This document shows, in pieces, positions 53,401-64,000 of a stretch of 64,000 bases of DNA (its first letter is position 1; every line of letters starts with the position of its first letter). This DNA comes from Burhinus oedicnemus. Its lineage: Eukaryota > Chordata > Aves > Charadriiformes > Burhinidae. The DNA lies in contig VFFE01008410.1 in assembly GCA_008921705.1 (NCBI GenBank), forward strand, positions 1,986,471 through 2,050,470. Direction: 5' to 3'. The notes beneath the pieces are model-generated. The model saw nothing but the letters and a program-made list of their open reading frames with translations. It made no database searches and was not told the DNA's origin. Position numbers and translations under genes: made by a program.

Positions 53401-54426
53401 GATCACTGACTCCTTTTTCTCCCTGATATGTCCTTTTAGATCTTCCACAGCAGATATCTGAGTGATACTTTTCTTTCAAACATCCATTGCATCCCATCAG
53501 TCTGGCTTCCCCAGCAACCTACTGGTGTCCTTCATTGTTAAGAGATGAATTTGTTTATGTATTTTTGTACCTCTGCACTGTCTGTGCAGAATTTACTACA
53601 GCTACAAGATCTTTAATACTTCCCACTCACAATTTCACTTCCTATCCTTCTACACACTGGCATTTCTCATGTTCCTTAGGTGCATGGCAGAACAGGAGTG
53701 TGCCTGATACAGGCAACTGGAGACAAGCCATGCTTTATTGCAGGAAATACTGGGGACAGGGCAGGTGATCCTCTTCCCAGCTTCCATGTCTCCCTGTGAG
53801 CTTGCCTCAGTCATGCAATTGTTTCCATTTCCAGATACTGAGATGAAACAACTGAAGCAAGCCCAGGGTCATTAAAAAACCCACAACTGTTAATGCGTAA
53901 TTTTTTGTCTGATCCAGAAGAATCATCATTGAGTCAGAGCTGATTTTAAAAGTTGCTGTTTCAGCATTTCTGTTTAGTACTTATATGTAATGATCATGTT
54001 TCAGTTTTCAGAAATGATCTTTTTTTCTATGGTCCCTGGTTTAGGTAAGAAAGAGGAAGAAAAAAAAAAAAGGGAAGGAGTGATGTAGCCAAGTTCACAC
54101 ACTTAATGTTTGACAGAGGCAAGAATTCAATAGAACTCTTCAGCCCAAGGCCATCTACCTATTCTTCCCCAAGGCTACCTTCATTAGGGTAAAAGTTAGG
54201 TTTTCAATAACCGTACAGTGATTTTTTTTTTGCATTGCTTTTTTCCCCTGGAGTCCCACCAAGTTTTTTTTACTTGTAGCTGAAAATGGAATGCCTGAAA
54301 ATATTTAGATGATTGTCTGAACAGTTATTACAAATAATTCTGATAACTGTCTATATTCTCAACTAAGATTTTTTTAAATTATCATCCAGACCTAAGACTT
54401 TTTAGTCCTCTGGGAAGATAATGTGT

Positions 54427-54447
54427 AAAAAAAAAAAAAAAAAAAAA
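54427..54447. repeat. A21 homopolymer
   Basis: Uninterrupted run of 21 A on the plus strand. No retrotransposon body was recognised directly before it, so it is listed as a simple repeat. Confidence 0.95.
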
Positions 54448-55269
54448 GTAGAACTATCTTCCTTTTATAGTGCCTTGCTTGTAACAACTCATTTAGCATA
54501 AAAATACTACGAAAGCTGAGTAAGAGCAGTTATGGTGGTGCTTTTTGCTTCTCAGTGTCTAAGCACTAGTTCAAACACAAACTTTCTTGGCAACCATTAT
54601 CAATGAATTAGTGGTAGACTTATGTCCTACCACACAACTGGCCTCATTTCAAACACATAATTGCAATAGATAATCTGGATATCTCATGAAAGGGCGAGAG
54701 GAAAGGAAGACAGGGAAACAGAACAGCTTCTCCAAGTATATGTTTGGAGCCTTTATGTCAAAGTGAAAGGATGGTCATGTTGACCATAGGGTCAAGTGCT
54801 CAAGAAGACCTGCAAAAAGGGGAGGGGAGGGATGTTAAGCCTCATGCCAACATCTGCCAATCCTTAGTTAATTACCATCTGTCTCCCTGCAACCTCCCTG
54901 TGAGGACAGCATAGTATTTGGATGTCCAGGGGAGAGAAAGACAACACTGAATTCTGTAGCTATGCTGACTCACTACCTAATGCCACAAAGAAAGGAAAAC
55001 ATGCACCTTCTCTTTACAAATGTTATTCCTGGCTTGAAGCCACTGGCAACCTATTGCATCTTCAGCATCACCTTCTTGAGTCAAATTAGTCCTTTCCTCT
55101 GTAAAGAAATGAGCAAGCCCTTTTTATTTGCTTGAAACTGGAAGACAAAAAGGTGTAAAATCAACAGCAAGTCTAAAATACTTTTGTTGCTCCAGGAGCT
55201 GCATACACTCTCCAAAAGCACCTTTAACTAGAATATATTTAAGAGGATACTTCCCGTGCTTTTGTAAAA

Positions 55270-56951
55270 ATTACTGAATGCCTTCTTTGCTTCAGTCTTT
55301 ACTGCTAAGACTGGCCCTCAGGAATCCCAGACCCTGGAGGTCAGAGAGAGAGCCTTGAGAAAGGAAGCCTCTCCCTTGATCAAGGAGATCAGGTTAGAGA
55401 TCATTTAGGCAAACTTGACACCCACAAATCCATGGGCCCTGATGGGATGCACCCACAAAGGTTGAGGGAGCTGGCAGATGTTATTGTGAAGCTGCTCTCC
55501 ATCATCTTTGAAAGATCATGGAGAACAGGAGAGATGCCTGAGGACTGGAAGAAAGCTAATGTCACACCAGTCTTCAAAAAGCACAAGAGCAAGGACCTGG
55601 GAAACTACAGGCCAGTCAGCCTGACCTCCATCTCAGGAAAGGTGAAGGAACAGCTCATCCTGGATGTCGAGGTAAACTGTAAGCATGTAGAGGAAAAGAA
55701 GGTTATCAGGAGTGGTCAACATGGATTCACCAAGGGGAAATCATGCTTGACCAATCTGATAGCCCTCTATGATGGCATGACTGGCTGGGTGGATGAGGGG
55801 AGAGCAGTGGCTCTTCAGCAAGGCTTTTGACACTGTCTCCCATAACATCCTCATAGGTAAGCTTAGGAAGTGTGGCTTAGGTGAATGGACCATGAGATGG
55901 ATTGAGAACTGGCTGAATGGCAGAGCTCAGAGGGTTGCGATCAGTAGCACAGAGTCCAGCTGGAGGCCCGTAACTAGCTGTGTTCTCCAGTGGTCAGTAC
56001 TGGGTCCAGTCTTGTTCAACATCTTCATCAATGACCTGGATAAGGGGACAGAGTATACCCTCAGCAAGTTTGCTGATGACACAAAACTGGGAGGAGTGGC
56101 TGACACACCAGAAGGCTGTGCTGCCATACCGCGAGACCTGGACAGGCTGGAGAGTTGGGTGGAGAGGAACCTCATGAAGTTCAACAAGGGCAAGTGGAGG
56201 GTACTGCAGCTGGGGAGGAATAACCCCATGCACTGGTACAGGTTAGGGGTTGACCTGCTGGAAAGCAGCTCTGTAGACAGGAACCTGGGAGACTTCGTGG
56301 ACAACAAGTTGACCATGAGCCAGCAATGTGCCCTTGTGGCCAAGAAGGCCAATGGCACCCTGGCGTGCATTAAAAAGAGCATGGCCAGCAGGTCAAGGGG
56401 GGTTATCCTCCCTCCCTACTCTGCCCTGGTGAGGCCGCACCTGGAGTACTGTGCCCAGTTCTGGGCTCCCCACTTCAAGAAAGACAAGGAACTACTAGAC
56501 ACAGTCCAGCGGAGGGCTACAAAGACGATCAAGGGAATGGAGCACCTTTCTTATGAGGAAAGGCTGAGAAACCTAGGTCTGTTTAGCTTGGAGAAGAGAA
56601 GACTGAGAGGGATCTCATCAATGCTTATAAATATCTAAAGGGCGAGTGTCAAGAGGATGGGGCCAGACTCTTTTCAGTAGTGCCCAGCAACAGGACAAGG
56701 GGCAACAGGCACAAACTGGAACACAGGAAATTCCGTCTCAACATCAGGGAAAAAATTCTTTACTTTGAGGGTGACAGAGTACTGGAACAGGCTGCCCAGA
56801 AAGGCTGTGGAGTCTCCTTCTCTGGAGATATTCAAAACCCATCTGAATGCATTCCTGTCCAACCTGCTCTAGGTGAACCTAGGGTTGGACTAGATGATCT
56901 CCAGAGGTCCCTTCCAACCCCTGCCATTCTGTGATCTTGTGATTGTGTGAT
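55270..56951 (+). mobile_element. CR1 LINE, 1.7 kb with reverse-transcriptase region
   Basis: The best-preserved CR1 of the window, plus strand, antisense to the host gene. It opens with the ORF2 segment LNAFFASVFTAKTGPQESQT (55274 on), passes through the reverse transcriptase and thumb region, and ends with the CR1 3' tail (GATGATCTCCAGAGGTCC, CTTCCAACCCCTGCC) and the terminal short repeats ATTCTGTGAT, CTTGTGAT, TGTGTGAT. The 5' UTR, ORF1 and endonuclease part are missing by 5' truncation. The coding part is broken (see the pseudogene entry), so the copy is dead. Confidence 0.95.
55274..56638 (+). pseudogene. CR1 ORF2 reverse transcriptase, frameshifted
   Basis: Broken reverse-transcriptase gene of the CR1 copy. 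The LNAFFASVF start (55274) is in a different frame from the next block, which begins at MGPDGMHPQRLREL (55432), so a frameshift lies between about 55350 and 55432. The second block carries NYRPVSLTS and the QHGFTKGKSCLTNL region. A second break lies at about 55810-55822: the stretch before SKAFDTVSH is shortened by roughly 16 bases compared with usual CR1, which removes the first catalytic-Asp strand and shifts frame. The last block (55793-56638) retains the FADD box at 56069-56080 (residues 93-96 of that ORF) and the [18 protein letters not shown] end. No active enzyme is expected. Confidence 0.9.
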
Positions 56952-59090
56952 AATTTTTTGGTACGTCAGTGCACTGTATATCTCTGAATTTGCTTCTGTG
57001 GAAAAAACAAGCACACCATCTTAAGTGTAATGTATTAGCTGAGGAGAAATAGTTCCTTTCCAGGTCAAGTGTGGGAGGGTAATCAGCTGGCAAGCATCAG
57101 AGTTTCCTATTCTCCTGTTTCTCCTCCTGTTCACCCCCTTTTTATGAAGACATGGAACTACTACTACATGAGCAAGCTGTGTGTGCTATAACATAACACC
57201 TGGAGAGAAACAGGACTTGCCATTTTGCCCATTTGAAAAGTTTAGCTATCATAGTCATAAAAATGTAGCCTTGGAAACAGCAGCTTTCTGTAGAAAATAA
57301 ACTATTATCAGAAATATGAACGTTAAGAGATCCTTTCTACAAGGTAGAGATTTTATATACTTAGCTAAGTCCAGTCACAGGTAACACATTCATAACTCAT
57401 ATATGTGTGCATACATACACCTATAAATATGTACTTATATACACATACACAAAAAAACATTTATTCAGTTCCTGAAATCTGATGATTTTGTTCACGATTT
57501 ATTTGCAAATACTCTTTGCTTTGTCAGAATATGATTGTTGGCTGACATTATATTAATGTCTCACTAAATCGTATTACCTATTCAATATAGCTTTGGCTCC
57601 AAAATTCACAATGTGAACATTCACTCTTTGTGCTATCAGACTGCCAATTCACACCACAGAATATTGTCCTCATCATCCAACTAATTAACTCATTCACTCA
57701 CAGAACTCATGAACTCCATACAGAGCTCTAGTTAACACAGCTGAGGAAAACACTTCCACCATCAATACTTCTGTAGTCTTCACAGATACTGATGATAATC
57801 AGTATTATTATACAAATAGCACAGTTTATCTTGTTCAGACAAACTCAGCGTATTCAGAAACCACAAAGCTTAAGTACCTAAGCATGTCCATGTAAAAGCT
57901 AATAATAGGGTGATGAATGTCACTGAAAGCAAACATTAGTGCAGTATTAATAGAAATGGATGTTTCTAAACACTGTATAAAACAACTTGCTCAACTATAA
58001 GGAAAGGAAAAAAGCTTTCCAGACACAGAGGTATATAATTTATAAAAATATTTTGGGGGGATTGCTGCACTGCAGTTCAACCTAAAATATTTAAATTTCT
58101 TACACCTATTATTCTTCTAAATGGTGTATTATATAGTCAATGAAAAGTCATTTAAAGTACAGATGAATGAATTCCATTACCTCCTAAAGAATCTAATTAA
58201 GAACCTCATTCCCCAAACACACCAATCCACAAAATTACATCCTAAAGGTCATATGCCCCATGGGCCCATAAATACAGATTCAGGTCAACTGAAACATTCT
58301 GTTCATTCATGTTGATTAGCTATAATGGTTTCATTTAAACACAAACCTAAATAGCATAGATAGGAGCATAGATAGGCTAGTTTACCATATTGAATTTTAG
58401 CTGATGGACTTTTGATTAGCATGGACCAGAAGTGCACATTCGGGTCATTATTAAATAACAATCCAAATAAGCCTTGTAGAAAAGCTATGCACATTATTTA
58501 GTTGAAACAAACTATGAAAGATTCTACAGAGATGTTATGAGGTCCTCTCAAAATTATTCTGCTCACATCAAAAAGATATGTAATTTCAGTAATAGAGAAT
58601 TATTTTCTTTCATTTTTCAGCTGCAAAAATGGCTGAACAGTACAAGGGAATTCTATTACTTTCTATCAGACAAATAGCATTTGACTTTTTCACAAGAACA
58701 GAAACCTAGATATTGAATAATTCCAATTATAAGGAATCGGGCATGCTTTATGGAAGTTCTTAAAACCTGTAGATGTTCACTAACATAAATAGCTAATTTA
58801 ATTTTTATGTTTTCTAAGTCTACCCTTCTGTGAGAAGATATCTGCCCCATGGTACACCAGATTACACATCAGAATCAGAACTGCTCTTTTTACAGGGATA
58901 GGTCTTAGAAAGTCAACATCATGCTAGATATAAGGTCTATAAGGTGAAGTCATTTTTAACACCACCTACCCCACTGCTGGAAGTTGCTTGTCAAAGAAAA
59001 GGTATGCAGTTGTTTCCCTCCTGTGCCTGAACTATAGCATGTTTGGGATTCTAGAAGTGTTACCATCACCACCATCATCTTCCCCTCTGC

Positions 59091-59179
59091 CAAAAAAAAC
59101 AAAAAACAACAAAAAAACCAAAAAAACCCACCCAAAAAAACCCCCCAAAAAAACCCACCACATCAAAACCTAAAAAAAC
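59091..59179. repeat. A/C-rich low-complexity tract
   Basis: About 90 bases of A-runs broken by C and CC (units such as CAAAAAAACC). On the gene's strand it is G/T-rich with several GG/GGG groups. Likely a decayed poly(A)-type microsatellite. Confidence 0.85.
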
Positions 59180-61416
59180 AGAGCTTGACAGGAAAGAACG
59201 AGAAGGGCTCATTTTTTTAAAATACCTTTCCACTGCTTGTTCAAACCCACAGAAGCAAAGCCACATGTACCTATTCTGAGACTACCAGCAGAACCTGATC
59301 TACTTCCATGCACCAAGAAAACACACTCAGCTTTTGACGATGCTGTGACTTCCTCCTCTCACCCCTATTAATCATCCAGCAACCGGTAAAGGGATGCCAG
59401 CCAGCTCACCTGGAGCGCAGCTGTTTCTTTCTAAGAAACATGCTCCTGCCTCCAGTCACCTAGGAAAGAAAACAGGCAAAGCGAGCTTGGGTCCTGCCCT
59501 TGGCACTCCTGCACAGCAACCTGATAACAACTTCTGCCATGCCACCAGGTTTATTCAACTGGGAAGACAGATTTTTACATTATATATGCCCCAATTCCTA
59601 TATCAATTATTTATGAACCCTGTGAACCACTTCTTATGCTTTGTGCCTACATAGAGAAAGGAAATAATAGAGAGTCTACAGAATCCAACAACTCTACAGA
59701 ATCCGGGGACAAATTTCTGATTATATTCCAAAATACAGCCCACACCTGCCTATACACATACAGATCTTAATATGATTCAGCAAACAGAAAAGGAAATCTT
59801 CTACTGCCCCTCCCTTGCAAAAAAACTTTAGGGAAAAAAAAAAAAATCATACTCCTCCAGGGCATGTTTGCAGTGACAGATTAATGAATTACCTATCTCC
59901 AAGAGAAGAAATAAACATGCAAAATTAATTAAATGTTCCAATGTTTAGAACAACTGGAAAAAGGAAAGCAGCAACCAGAGGAGAAAAACAAGTTAACCTT
60001 ACTTTTGAAATCTCACTGGCAGAGCTTGGAAATGATACATTAAAAATTAGTGTGCTTTTCACAGCATTTATCTACTAAAAAAACCGTAAGAACTGCCACA
60101 GCAGAGCAGAATCATCCAGCCACTTCTGATGGGCAAATTTCAGTGCTTCACAAAAGTCCACTGCTATTTTAAGGCAAAGCTCTCCCTAAGCTCTTTACCT
60201 AAAAAAAAATACTGCTAAAAATATAAGCTCCACCACATTTTTTTTTCTCTCATTTCATGAGTGTTATCCCAGATAAGCCAGGTTAACCCAACTGTACTAA
60301 ACCCTTTTGCCCTCTCTTACCTCACACTTGCTTCAGCAAGTGCTTGAGTGTTTTGCTGTAGAAAGGCTCGACCCACACATACACTTAAACATGTGCCAAA
60401 GTGCCAGGTAGAATCCTGGTCTTCGTTTTCCTTCTCCTTCACCACGCTAGCTGTAGTTCTCTTGCAGTTTACACTTTGAAGCACAGTGGATTTTCTGATA
60501 GTAATGATCCCACTAAACAGAAGCCCACATGCTAAACAGGAAAAACTGACAAGGAATGATGAGACTCAATTCCCTATAACTCATGTAACAGAGAAAAGGG
60601 AGAAGATAGATATACAAGGATTTTCATCTTTAACTATGCAGTTGGAGAATAGCTTACTAACACTTTCTCCCTTATGCCTTGGCTCCTACTATCCTTTATT
60701 AGATTCTCCTCCTATAGAAAACACCTATATTCAACCTAATCCACAAAGCTGATTGTGTTTGGTATTTGGATCTCTAAAAGCAAAAAATTACTTCCTATTA
60801 CTCCTTTGCTATTCACACAGGTTTTATATGCATACCTTGCTGCAATCATTATTCTGTAAACTCTGTAAAAGAGTATAAACTCATAAGGTGATACTTGTAT
60901 TTTAATTTATGCAGATTTTGCAGTAAATTAAAAAAAACAAACAAAAAACCCACAGTATATCCACAGCGCTTATTTCACTTGTAAAAGGATGGTAAGAGCT
61001 ATGTAAGTCAATTATGTTTTATTTTTCAAATAGTAATTTTTTTCCAGAACTCCTTTGCATCTACCACAAAACACAAATGTACCCTCACATGTGCATCCAT
61101 CTCATCTCAACTGAACATCCAGCTGGAAAATGCAAGTCTTTACCTTCCTTTTAGAAGAGCCTGAAGTAAAAATACAACACTTGTGTTTACTTATGCACCC
61201 TGTATAAACATTTGAAATGGATCATACTACAGTTCTACTGTCTCTGCAACAAAGACCATATGTGCCTAATAATTTTGGCTGCCCCAAATTCCCATGCATA
61301 TCCTGCTACAGAAAACCTGAAATTTATCTAAGACAGGCTGTATCCATCACCAGGTCTCAGCAGAATCTGCCCTGCTGTTCAGCACTAACTGAAAGTGAAG
61401 CTGTTTCTATGTTGTT

Positions 61417-61433
61417 AAAAAAAAAAAAAAAAA
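61417..61433. repeat. A17 homopolymer
   Basis: Uninterrupted A-run on the plus strand, about 0.5 kb left of the minus-strand CR1 and not attached to it. Confidence 0.95.
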
Positions 61434-61959
61434 GGAACATTTGAATCTCAAAGCCATCACAATCCAAATCAAATTTCCCTAATACCTCATGGGTTCTTAT
61501 TTTAATTTGCCAGACACATTAATTGGCAGACAGTGCAGCAGCATGTTTAATCTATTTTTACAGATTTTAAGATACAGAACATCTTTGACTTACAAATTAG
61601 TTTGGGGCTCACGAGCCACTCTCTCCCTGCCTTATCCTGACACTTGATATCAAATGAGACATTTAAATGAACTATCAAAACTTGGAGGTCATTTTCCAAG
61701 GGATATCCCTCGACTTGGAAGAAATACCCATTCTCCCAGACCCACAGCTCACTTACTTTTCTGTGTAAGCAATAAGGCTTATCTCAACTTTTTTCTAGAA
61801 GCTTGCTTAGCTACTGAATCAGTGAGACAAGTTATTTGTACTACTCTCTGTTCCTCAGCCAAGTACAGCAAATACGATCCAGGGATAAGGCACATTGAAT
61901 TGGAAATCTTTCCTTGTTTGAAAAATAATAATGACGAACTTGCAACTTTCTGAAATTTT

Positions 61960-62635
61960 CACAGAATCGCAGAACGGTTGAGGTTGCAAGAGACCTCTGG
62001 AGGTCACCTGGTCCAACCCCCTACTCAAGCAGGGGCCATCCACAGTAGGCTGCCCAGGACCATGTCCAGGCAGCTTTTGAGTATCTCCAATGATGGAGAC
62101 TCCACAACCTCTCTGGGCAACCTGTGCCAGTGCTCAGTCATCCTTACAGTAAAAACATTTTTCCTGATGTTCAGAGAGAATCTCCTGTGTTTCAGTTTGT
62201 GCACATTTCCTCTTGTCTTGTCACTAGGCACTACTGAAAAGAGCCTGGCTCAGTCTTCTTCAGATCCTTCCTTGAGATACCTATAGACATTGATGAAATC
62301 ACAGCTGAGCCTTCTCTTCCTCAGGCTAAAGAGACACAGCTCTCTCAGCCTTTCCTCATAGGAGGAATGCTCCTTAGTAATCTTCGTCACCCTTCACTGG
62401 ACTCTTCCCAGTAGCTCCGTATCTCTCACACCGCAGAGCCCAGAACTGCACACAGGACTCCAGGTGTAGCTTCACCACTGCTTAGTAGAGAGTAAGGATC
62501 ACCTCCCTTGACCTGCTGGCAACACTCCTAATGCAGCCCAGGATACCATTAGCCTTCTTTACCACAAGTAACTCATGATCAAATGGGTGTCCACCAGGAC
62601 TCCCAGGCCCTCTTCTACAAAGCTGAATTTTGCTT
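61960..62635 (-). mobile_element. CR1 LINE, 3' half, same strand as the host gene
   Basis: Minus-strand CR1 of about 675 bp. On the plus strand it starts with the reverse-complemented 3' end (ACAGAATCGCAGAACGGTTG, then GGTCACCTGGTCCAACCC) and runs inward through the ORF2 C-terminus, which on the minus strand reads RRFSLNIRKNVFTVRMTEHW and [20 protein letters not shown]. Deeper comes the region that encodes the end of the RT-linked part in CR1 (on plus: GGACTCCAGGTGTAGCTTCA; CAGCCCAGGATACCATTAGC). It contains stops and indels; 5' truncated near 62635. Confidence 0.92.
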
Positions 62636-63292
62636 TTAAAGTTATTCAATCAGTTTTCCCAAATAACTCTTGGCTTGTTGAACATCTTATATGCCATCTA
62701 TTGCACGTGCTCAGTCTTTAGAACAGGGAAGTGTTGGTGGGTTTTCTTTTAGCATATACCATTGACTTTCTTCTATGACATAACAAGAATCATTCTTGAG
62801 ATCAAGTTTCTGCTCTGAATACCTGGATTTATAACTCTGAAATTTGTTATTTTCCAACATATATTTCAAATTTGTTTCTTTGATAGTCCTAACCTGTTTG
62901 AAAAGATGTCCATCATAAGAGTGGCAAAACAAGAACACAAAAAGGATGTCAACAGAAAGCAAAACGTGTTTTTTGACTGAACAGTAAAAAGCATTCCTGA
63001 AGAAAAACAACACTGCCTGAGTTGACATATTATATTAACATGGGGTTTGGTTTTTTAGTTAGGATTGGGTGCAGGAGGGAGTTTTTTGGTTGGATTGGTT
63101 TGTTTTAATTGTGGACACACACAGGTTTTCATAGTACGGCACATTTCCATAAACAGGATGAATTAGAAGATACCAACATACAATGGTACAAGTGTTTTTA
63201 AGTGCCAATTCACCAGGCTCTGGAATAATTTAGCTACTATCTAGCAAGTTAGTACAGTGGAGTTGCCGACAATCAAGATATTGCCAGGTGCT

Positions 63293-63303
63293 GGGGGGGG
63301 GGG
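63293..63303. repeat. G11 homopolymer
   Basis: Run of 11 G on the plus strand inside intron A-B, about 0.5 kb downstream of exon A in gene direction. Isolated, probably length-variable. Confidence 0.9.
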
Positions 63304-63773
63304 CATGTCTCCATCTTCAATGCAGCTGCAGCCAATGTCACACCACTCCTCTGGGGGACTAGTTTCCTGTTTTGATAAGCTCTATCTGGAGATATGGCTT
63401 ATGGCTGAGTTTGTTCACAGTATGGTTTTGATCAAAACCAAAGGATGGAAAGCTCTCATCTCAACTGTTTCCAGGGATGGTGCTTGGCGCTTAACTTCAG
63501 ACCTGTCTGTTGCTATGGATTTGTCTAGTGACCTAGACTGTTGGATGAACCTGGTCACCATCATCAAACATGCCTTGCTCACCTTACTCGGGTACTGTGG
63601 AACTCTGCCTTTGCTGGTGAGGCTGCTGCCCTATACCTGCCATGCTGTCACCTGAGCTCCTGCTTCCCATTTGTCACTGGATTTTACTGCCCTGTATCCC
63701 AGCTGAATGACACACAGGGTAAGAGCAAAATGACTATGGAACTTTGAAAGTAGAAAAAAGCCAGATACTCACA

Positions 63774-63836
63774 CAGTGAAGGAATCAGGGGGAGCCGAGA
63801 CTCTCCTCAGGTCAGCAGACTGCACTTTATGGATAC
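63774..63836 (-). CDS. Exon A: first visible exon of membrane protein
   Basis: 63-nt exon, acceptor TTTCCTGCTGCCTATAG ending 63837, donor GT then GTGAGT starting 63773 (strong). It begins with one base of a split codon, so an upstream exon ends in phase 2 beyond the right edge of the window. It then reads IHKVQSADLRRVSAPPDSFT plus the first two bases of a Val completed by exon B. The frame is open across the exon and joins B in phase. The residues are polar with one Pro-Pro, which could be a linker leading to the B-C domain. Family not recognised; the N-terminus, start codon and promoter are not in the window. Confidence 0.7.
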
Positions 63837-64000
63837 TATAGGCAGCAGGAAATGAGTGGCCAGGAGAAAGGCAGCACACAGTGTGGACAGACAAGGAAAA
63901 AGGTAGGGGGGGAGAGAAAGAGAGAGAGAAAAAAAGAGTGGAAGAGAAGAAAGAAAAAGACATACAACATTTAAACAGAAACAAAAGGAATGTGTCACAT
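63837..64000. other. Intron upstream of exon A, with purine tract (plus)
   Basis: Partial intron. From 63894 to 63960 the plus strand is almost pure A/G (GGGGGGGAGAGAAAGAGAGA and similar), so the pre-mRNA is a long C/U tract starting about 58 bases before the acceptor of exon A. Confidence 0.7.
63894..63960. repeat. Purine-rich (GA)n-like tract
   Basis: Imperfect GA/GGA/GAAA repeat, polypyrimidine on the gene's strand. Likely unstable in length. It is close enough to the exon A acceptor to influence its recognition. Confidence 0.85.

Larger units (their letters stand above)
50498..63773. other. Intron A-B
   Basis: The largest intron, 13.3 kb. It holds the long CR1 at 55270-56951 (plus), the CR1 at 61960-62635 (minus), A-runs at 54427-54447 and 61417-61433, an A/C-rich tract at 59091-59179 and a G-run at 63293-63303. 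TA/CA-rich patches occur around 49060-49090 (just outside), 50190-50250 (just outside) and 57395-57450. Phases of exons A and B match directly, so no exon is required in between. Confidence 0.6.

Noticed and set aside
55927..56382. 151-codon minus-strand ORF
   Set aside because: Antisense shadow of the CR1 reverse-transcriptase region.
1..64000. CRISPR array, tRNA or rRNA genes, bacterial operons, phage or plasmid functions
   Set aside because: None seen. Codon-dense regions, regularly spaced direct repeats and RNA-gene signatures are absent, and the sequence is clearly vertebrate.

Overview
The window looks like vertebrate nuclear DNA from a bird, or at least a sauropsid. The support is five pieces of CR1 LINE in both orientations (one keeps about 1.7 kb including a reverse-transcriptase region), one probable solo LTR of an endogenous retrovirus, AT-rich intergenic and intronic DNA with few long ORFs, and short exons with GT-AG splice sites separated by kilobase introns. 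I see no bacterial, plasmid or phage feature, no CRISPR array, and no rRNA or tRNA gene.

One host gene runs on the minus strand and fills the right half. Seven exons can be read from splice sites and frame: A 63774-63836, B 50397-50497, C 39621-39700, D 37780-37940, E 30995-31035, F 29262-29389 and terminal G 28563-28692, followed by a 3' UTR with a polyadenylation signal at 28342-28347. Junctions A-B, B-C, D-E, E-F and F-G all keep phase. C-D does not, unless an unusual second AG is used or a small exon was missed. The exons encode the C-terminal part of a protein with one hydrophobic membrane segment (exon D), an N-side domain holding a closely spaced cysteine pair, and a polar tail of about 100 residues. 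I do not recognise the family, and the 5' part lies beyond the right edge.

Layout. 1-1.45 kb: CR1 fragment next to a probable solo LTR. 1.45-28.3 kb: intergenic, downstream of the gene, with a degraded CR1 (15.3-16.1 kb), a TA/CA repeat and an isolated 26-nt candidate microexon at 9994-10019. 28.3-63.8 kb: the gene. Its introns hold three CR1 copies, simple repeats, a possible poison exon, and two stretches with the look of conserved regulatory DNA, one containing a full RFX X-box. 63.84-64 kb: start of the next intron, with a long polypyrimidine tract on the gene's strand.

I found no convincing new multi-gene system. The points most worth checking are the identity of the membrane protein, its alternative 3' splicing (two donors in exon F, a possible poison exon, the remote microexon), the C-D phase break, and the RFX-site element.
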